From RGDT01 sp046719305 (GTDB taxonomy: Bacteria > Planctomycetota > Planctomycetia > Gemmatales > Gemmataceae), in contig JBDNDE010000224.1 in the NCBI GenBank assembly GCA_046719305.1, positions 1 to 7,949 of the forward strand: a DNA stretch of 7,949 nucleotides. Reading direction: 5' to 3'. Position 1 is the first letter of the stretch; each line of letters begins with the position of its first letter. Made by a program: the position numbers and the translations under genes. This document shows positions 5,676 through 7,949 of this stretch, one piece after another. The notes under the pieces were generated by a model. The model had not been told where the DNA came from. It searched no databases and saw only the letters and a list, made by a program, of their open reading frames with translations.

Positions 5676-7821
5676 ATAGCGAGCGGACCAGCGCGAGCAA
5701 GAACACCGTCAGCCCCAGCACCATTGCAAGGGCGTAAAACTGTACCAGGCCGTTTTGCATAGGCCGAAATGCCTGCCCCAGCCAGCGGGGGACGCTGCCT
5801 GCGGCGCTGACTGTGGCATCGACGCCATGACGGTCCAACCCGGCCAGGAGGTTGGCTAACCCCTGCAGGGGGAGAACAATTAAAACATGATAGATTTCAT
5901 CGACGTAGAACTTGTCACGTGAGAACTGATACAGCAGTCCCAGCGAACGGGCCAGTTGTGCTGGTAGGCTCGGCTGCACCACATACAGCAAGTAAGCCAG
6001 CCCGATGCCCAAAACGGCTAGAAGGCTGCTCAGCAGCATGAGCGTAAGCTGGTACTGGTGCGGATCGGCAGCCGGCAGTCCTGGGGTCGCCTCAACAAAG
6101 TGAGCAAATGACAGCGCCTTGACTGCCTTGAGGGTATGCGGTCCAGCTAGCAGTGCCCCGATGCCCAAGGCAAACACCGCTAGCACCACCAGTGGTATCG
6201 TCATCACCGCCGGCGATTCGTAGCTGGCCTTGGGATGTGGCGAATCGCGTTCCACGGCTGGTTTTTTGCTACTCGGGCTGTGGCTATGGCGGGGGGTAGC
6301 CTCGTGATCGTCATGGTGGCTGTGGGTATGATCGGCTTCGGCAGGCACGCGCAGCGGCCCCCAGAAGGTGAGGAAGTAGGCACGGAAAGTGTAAAACGCG
6401 GTGAGAAACGCCGTGACGAGAGCGACGATTAACAAGACGAAGTAGGTCGATGCGCCGTAACTGCCGGTTTCGCTAGCCTGCTGGGCAGCGGCGAGAATCT
6501 CATCTTTGCTCCAGAAGCCCGACAGGAGCGGGAAACCGGCTAGCGTTAGTGCCCCGACCAAGAAGGTAGCGTGGGTCGTGGGCATTACCTGTCGCAACCC
6601 ACTAAAACGCCGCATGTCGATGACGTGGCCCATGCCATGCATAACAGAGCCAGCCGCCAGGAACAGCAGCGCCTTGAAAAACGCATGGGTCAACAGGTGA
6701 AACATCGCAGCAACCACCGCGAAAGTCACCAGTCCGGGGCCGCCAAACTTGGTGGCACAGCCCAAACCGAGAAACATGTAACCCAGCTGCGACAGCGTCG
6801 AATACGCCAACACCCGCTTGAGGTCGGTCTGGGTCAGAGCGATCAACGCTGCCAACAGAGCCGTAAACCCGCCCAGAACGGCGACGGTCAGTTGGGCCGC
6901 GGGCACCAGCATAAACAAAGGAGTGCAGCGTGCCACTAAGTAGACCCCGGCAGTGACCATAGTGGCAGCGTGGATGAGAGCGCTGACGGGGGTGGGGCCT
7001 TCCATTGCGTCGGGCAACCACACATGCAGCGGAAATTGGGCCGATTTACCCGCTGCCCCACAGAACACCAATAGGGCCGCCGTCAACACAAATGGTTCGC
7101 TTAGGACGCCCTCTTGGAGCTTGGCAAACACCTCATCGTAGGACAGACTACCGGTGCCATACCACAGCATGAGGATGCCCAAGAACAATCCGACATCCCC
7201 CAAACGCGTCACCAGAAACGCTTTACGGGCCGCCTCAGCTGCCGAAGGCTTGGCATACCAGAAACCGATAAGCAAGTAGGAGCATAGCCCGACCCCCTCC
7301 CAGCCGGCATACAGCACCAGCAAGTTATCAGCCATCACCAACAGGTTCATGGCAGCGACGAAGCCCGACACAGCAGCGAAGAAGCGAGCATAGCCGGGCT
7401 CGCCGTGCATGTAGCCAGCCGAGTACAGGGCAATGAGAGCGGCGATGAAGTTGATCATCAGCAGCATCATGGCAGTCAGTGCATCGACGCGCAAGGTCAT
7501 GCCGATATCAACGCCGCCGGGCTTGCCAGGCTCGATTTGAATCCACGGATAGTAGCTTTTCACGACCAAAGGCTGAACAGGAGTATCATCGTCGTGAGGG
7601 GTGTTGATCTCGCTCCACAGCGGAGTGAAGACGAACAACGACACCCCAAACGCCGCTACGATGGCCGCGATGCTCAGCCCATGGCTGTGTTCGCGTAAGA
7701 TGGGACCGAGCAGGGCTAGAAGGAGGGCCGCCAATAACGGCAGCGAGGGGATGAGCCACAATAGGCCGCCCAAGGAGGCTAGACGGTCCAGTTCCGCGGC
7801 GGCGAGCAAGGGGCTAAACAT
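5674..7821 (-). CDS. nuoL: NADH-quinone oxidoreductase subunit L
   Basis: NuoL is the distal antiporter-like subunit of complex I and carries the long lateral amphipathic helix that runs along the membrane arm. The product has 715 residues, somewhat over the usual 600-680. Diagnostic blocks are YAGWEGVGLCSYLLIGFWY (171-189) with the proton-path E175, and GKSAQFPLHVWLPDAMEGP (258-276) with K259. Others are ALIHAATMVTAGVYL (281-295) with H284, THAFFKALLFLAAGSVMH (378-395) with K383, and GFWSKDEIL (435-443) with K439 and D440. The C-terminal half holds the region expected for the lateral helix and final anchor helix (about 590-715). A His-rich hydrophilic loop (497-529) interrupts the helices after FYTFRAYFLTFWG. 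The start ATG at 7821 has GGAAGGAAG nine bases upstream. An in-frame ATG at 7914 would add a non-hydrophobic leader overlapping the upstream gene and was not used. nuoN follows within 13 bases. Confidence 0.97.
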   Translation of the reverse strand: MFSPLLAAAELDRLASLGGLLWLIPSLPLLAALLLALLGPILREHSHGLSIAAIVAAFGVSLFVFTPLWSEINTPHDDDTPVQPLVVKSYYPWIQIEPGKPGGVDIGMTLRVDALTAMMLLMINFIAALIALYSAGYMHGEPGYARFFAAVSGFVAAMNLLVMADNLLVLYAGWEGVGLCSYLLIGFWYAKPSAAEAARKAFLVTRLGDVGLFLGILMLWYGTGSLSYDEVFAKLQEGVLSEPFVLTAALLVFCGAAGKSAQFPLHVWLPDAMEGPTPVSALIHAATMVTAGVYLVARCTPLFMLVPAAQLTVAVLGGFTALLAALIALTQTDLKRVLAYSTLSQLGYMFLGLGCATKFGGPGLVTFAVVAAMFHLLTHAFFKALLFLAAGSVMHGMGHVIDMRRFSGLRQVMPTTHATFLVGALTLAGFPLLSGFWSKDEILAAAQQASETGSYGASTYFVLLIVALVTAFLTAFYTFRAYFLTFWGPLRVPAEADHTHSHHDDHEATPRHSHSPSSKKPAVERDSPHPKASYESPAVMTIPLVVLAVFALGIGALLAGPHTLKAVKALSFAHFVEATPGLPAADPHQYQLTLMLLSSLLAVLGIGLAYLLYVVQPSLPAQLARSLGLLYQFSRDKFYVDEIYHVLIVLPLQGLANLLAGLDRHGVDATVSAAGSVPRWLGQAFRPMQNGLVQFYALAMVLGLTVFLLALVRSL

Positions 7822-7949
7822 GAGTCGGTTCTTCCTTCCGGGACGGCTCTTTACCAGCGGGGGGTAGTTGCGGCAGGGGTTCAGGAACGGGGGGAGGCGG
7901 CAGCGGGTCTTCATCCTCAGCGGGTTGCCAGCCGGTTTCGTGCATGTCC
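7814..7949 (-). CDS. C-terminal end of the gene upstream of nuoL (probably nuoK), partial
   Basis: An open frame enters from the window edge and gives 44 residues before a TAG that overlaps the nuoL start (ATGTTTAG), an 8-base overlap typical of co-translated operon genes. The visible segment begins DMHETGWQPAEDEDP, continues with a Pro-rich stretch (PLPPPPVPEPLPQLPP), and ends with a charged KEPSRKEEPTHV. No membrane helix or motif is visible, so the family cannot be read from the sequence itself. Position before nuoL suggests NuoK with a soluble C-terminal extension, since NuoK normally ends shortly after its third helix. A displaced nuoM or another subunit gene is possible. That it is a real coding end is supported by the overlap and the open frame; the name is inferred. 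Confidence 0.6.
   Translation of the reverse strand, partial: DMHETGWQPAEDEDPLPPPPVPEPLPQLPPAGKEPSRKEEPTHV
7831..7839 (-). promoter_or_regulatory. Ribosome binding site of nuoL
   Basis: GGAAGGAAG on the - strand ends nine bases before the ATG at 7821. It decides the start in favour of this ATG over the in-frame one at 7914. It lies inside the last codons of the upstream gene, so the two are probably translated together. Confidence 0.65.

Noticed and set aside
5675..5677. ATG overlapping the nuoL stop (ATGA) as a possible nuoN start
   Set aside because: The frame hits a TGA after three codons, so it cannot be the nuoN start.
7822..7914. Upstream in-frame start extending NuoL by 31 residues
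   Set aside because: The extension is Arg/Pro rich, overlaps the upstream coding end by about 100 bases, and the ATG at 7821 has its own good ribosome binding site and starts a normal NuoL N-terminus.

Overview
The window looks like a bacterial chromosome segment from a planctomycete (Planctomycetota). The call rests on recalled family resemblance: the RpoA N-terminus (MRIRWRGLELPS), the NFGDTT turn in the RpoA C-terminal domain, and a phosphotransferase of a type I associate with that phylum. No species can be named. All genes are ordinary, moderately GC-rich chromosomal genes. I see no mobile element, CRISPR array, tRNA or rRNA.

Left half (1-3102, + strand): the distal part of the ribosomal-protein alpha operon in its standard order, rpsK (uS11), rpsD (uS4), rpoA (RNA polymerase alpha) and rplQ (bL17). 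Any rpsM would lie upstream of the window. Two non-coding hairpins sit in this operon, one at 1-40 just before rpsK and one at 1216-1257 in the 149-bp rpsD-rpoA gap. They have different stems but share a near-identical 13-nt string (12 of 13) that begins in the 5' arm and runs into the loop side. A third hairpin after rplQ, followed at a distance by a T-run, is the likely terminator.

Right half (3071-7949, - strand): the distal end of a respiratory complex I (NADH-quinone oxidoreductase) cluster. In transcription order it holds the Pro-rich C-terminus of an upstream gene (probably nuoK), nuoL, nuoN, and a small phosphotransferase-like gene overlapping the end of nuoN. NuoL and NuoN are antiporter-like proton-pumping membrane subunits. 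The third such subunit, NuoM, normally encoded between them, is absent from that position. The genes overlap or nearly abut, so they are probably one transcript.

The two clusters converge at about 3071-3083, where the stop codon of the phosphotransferase gene falls inside the rplQ terminator hairpin. No gap of 300 bases or more lacks a gene. The genes are mostly housekeeping. The points worth a second look are the paired intra-operon hairpins, the missing nuoM, the kinase-like gene with His in place of the usual catalytic-loop Asn, and extra low-complexity segments in uS4, bL17 and NuoL.
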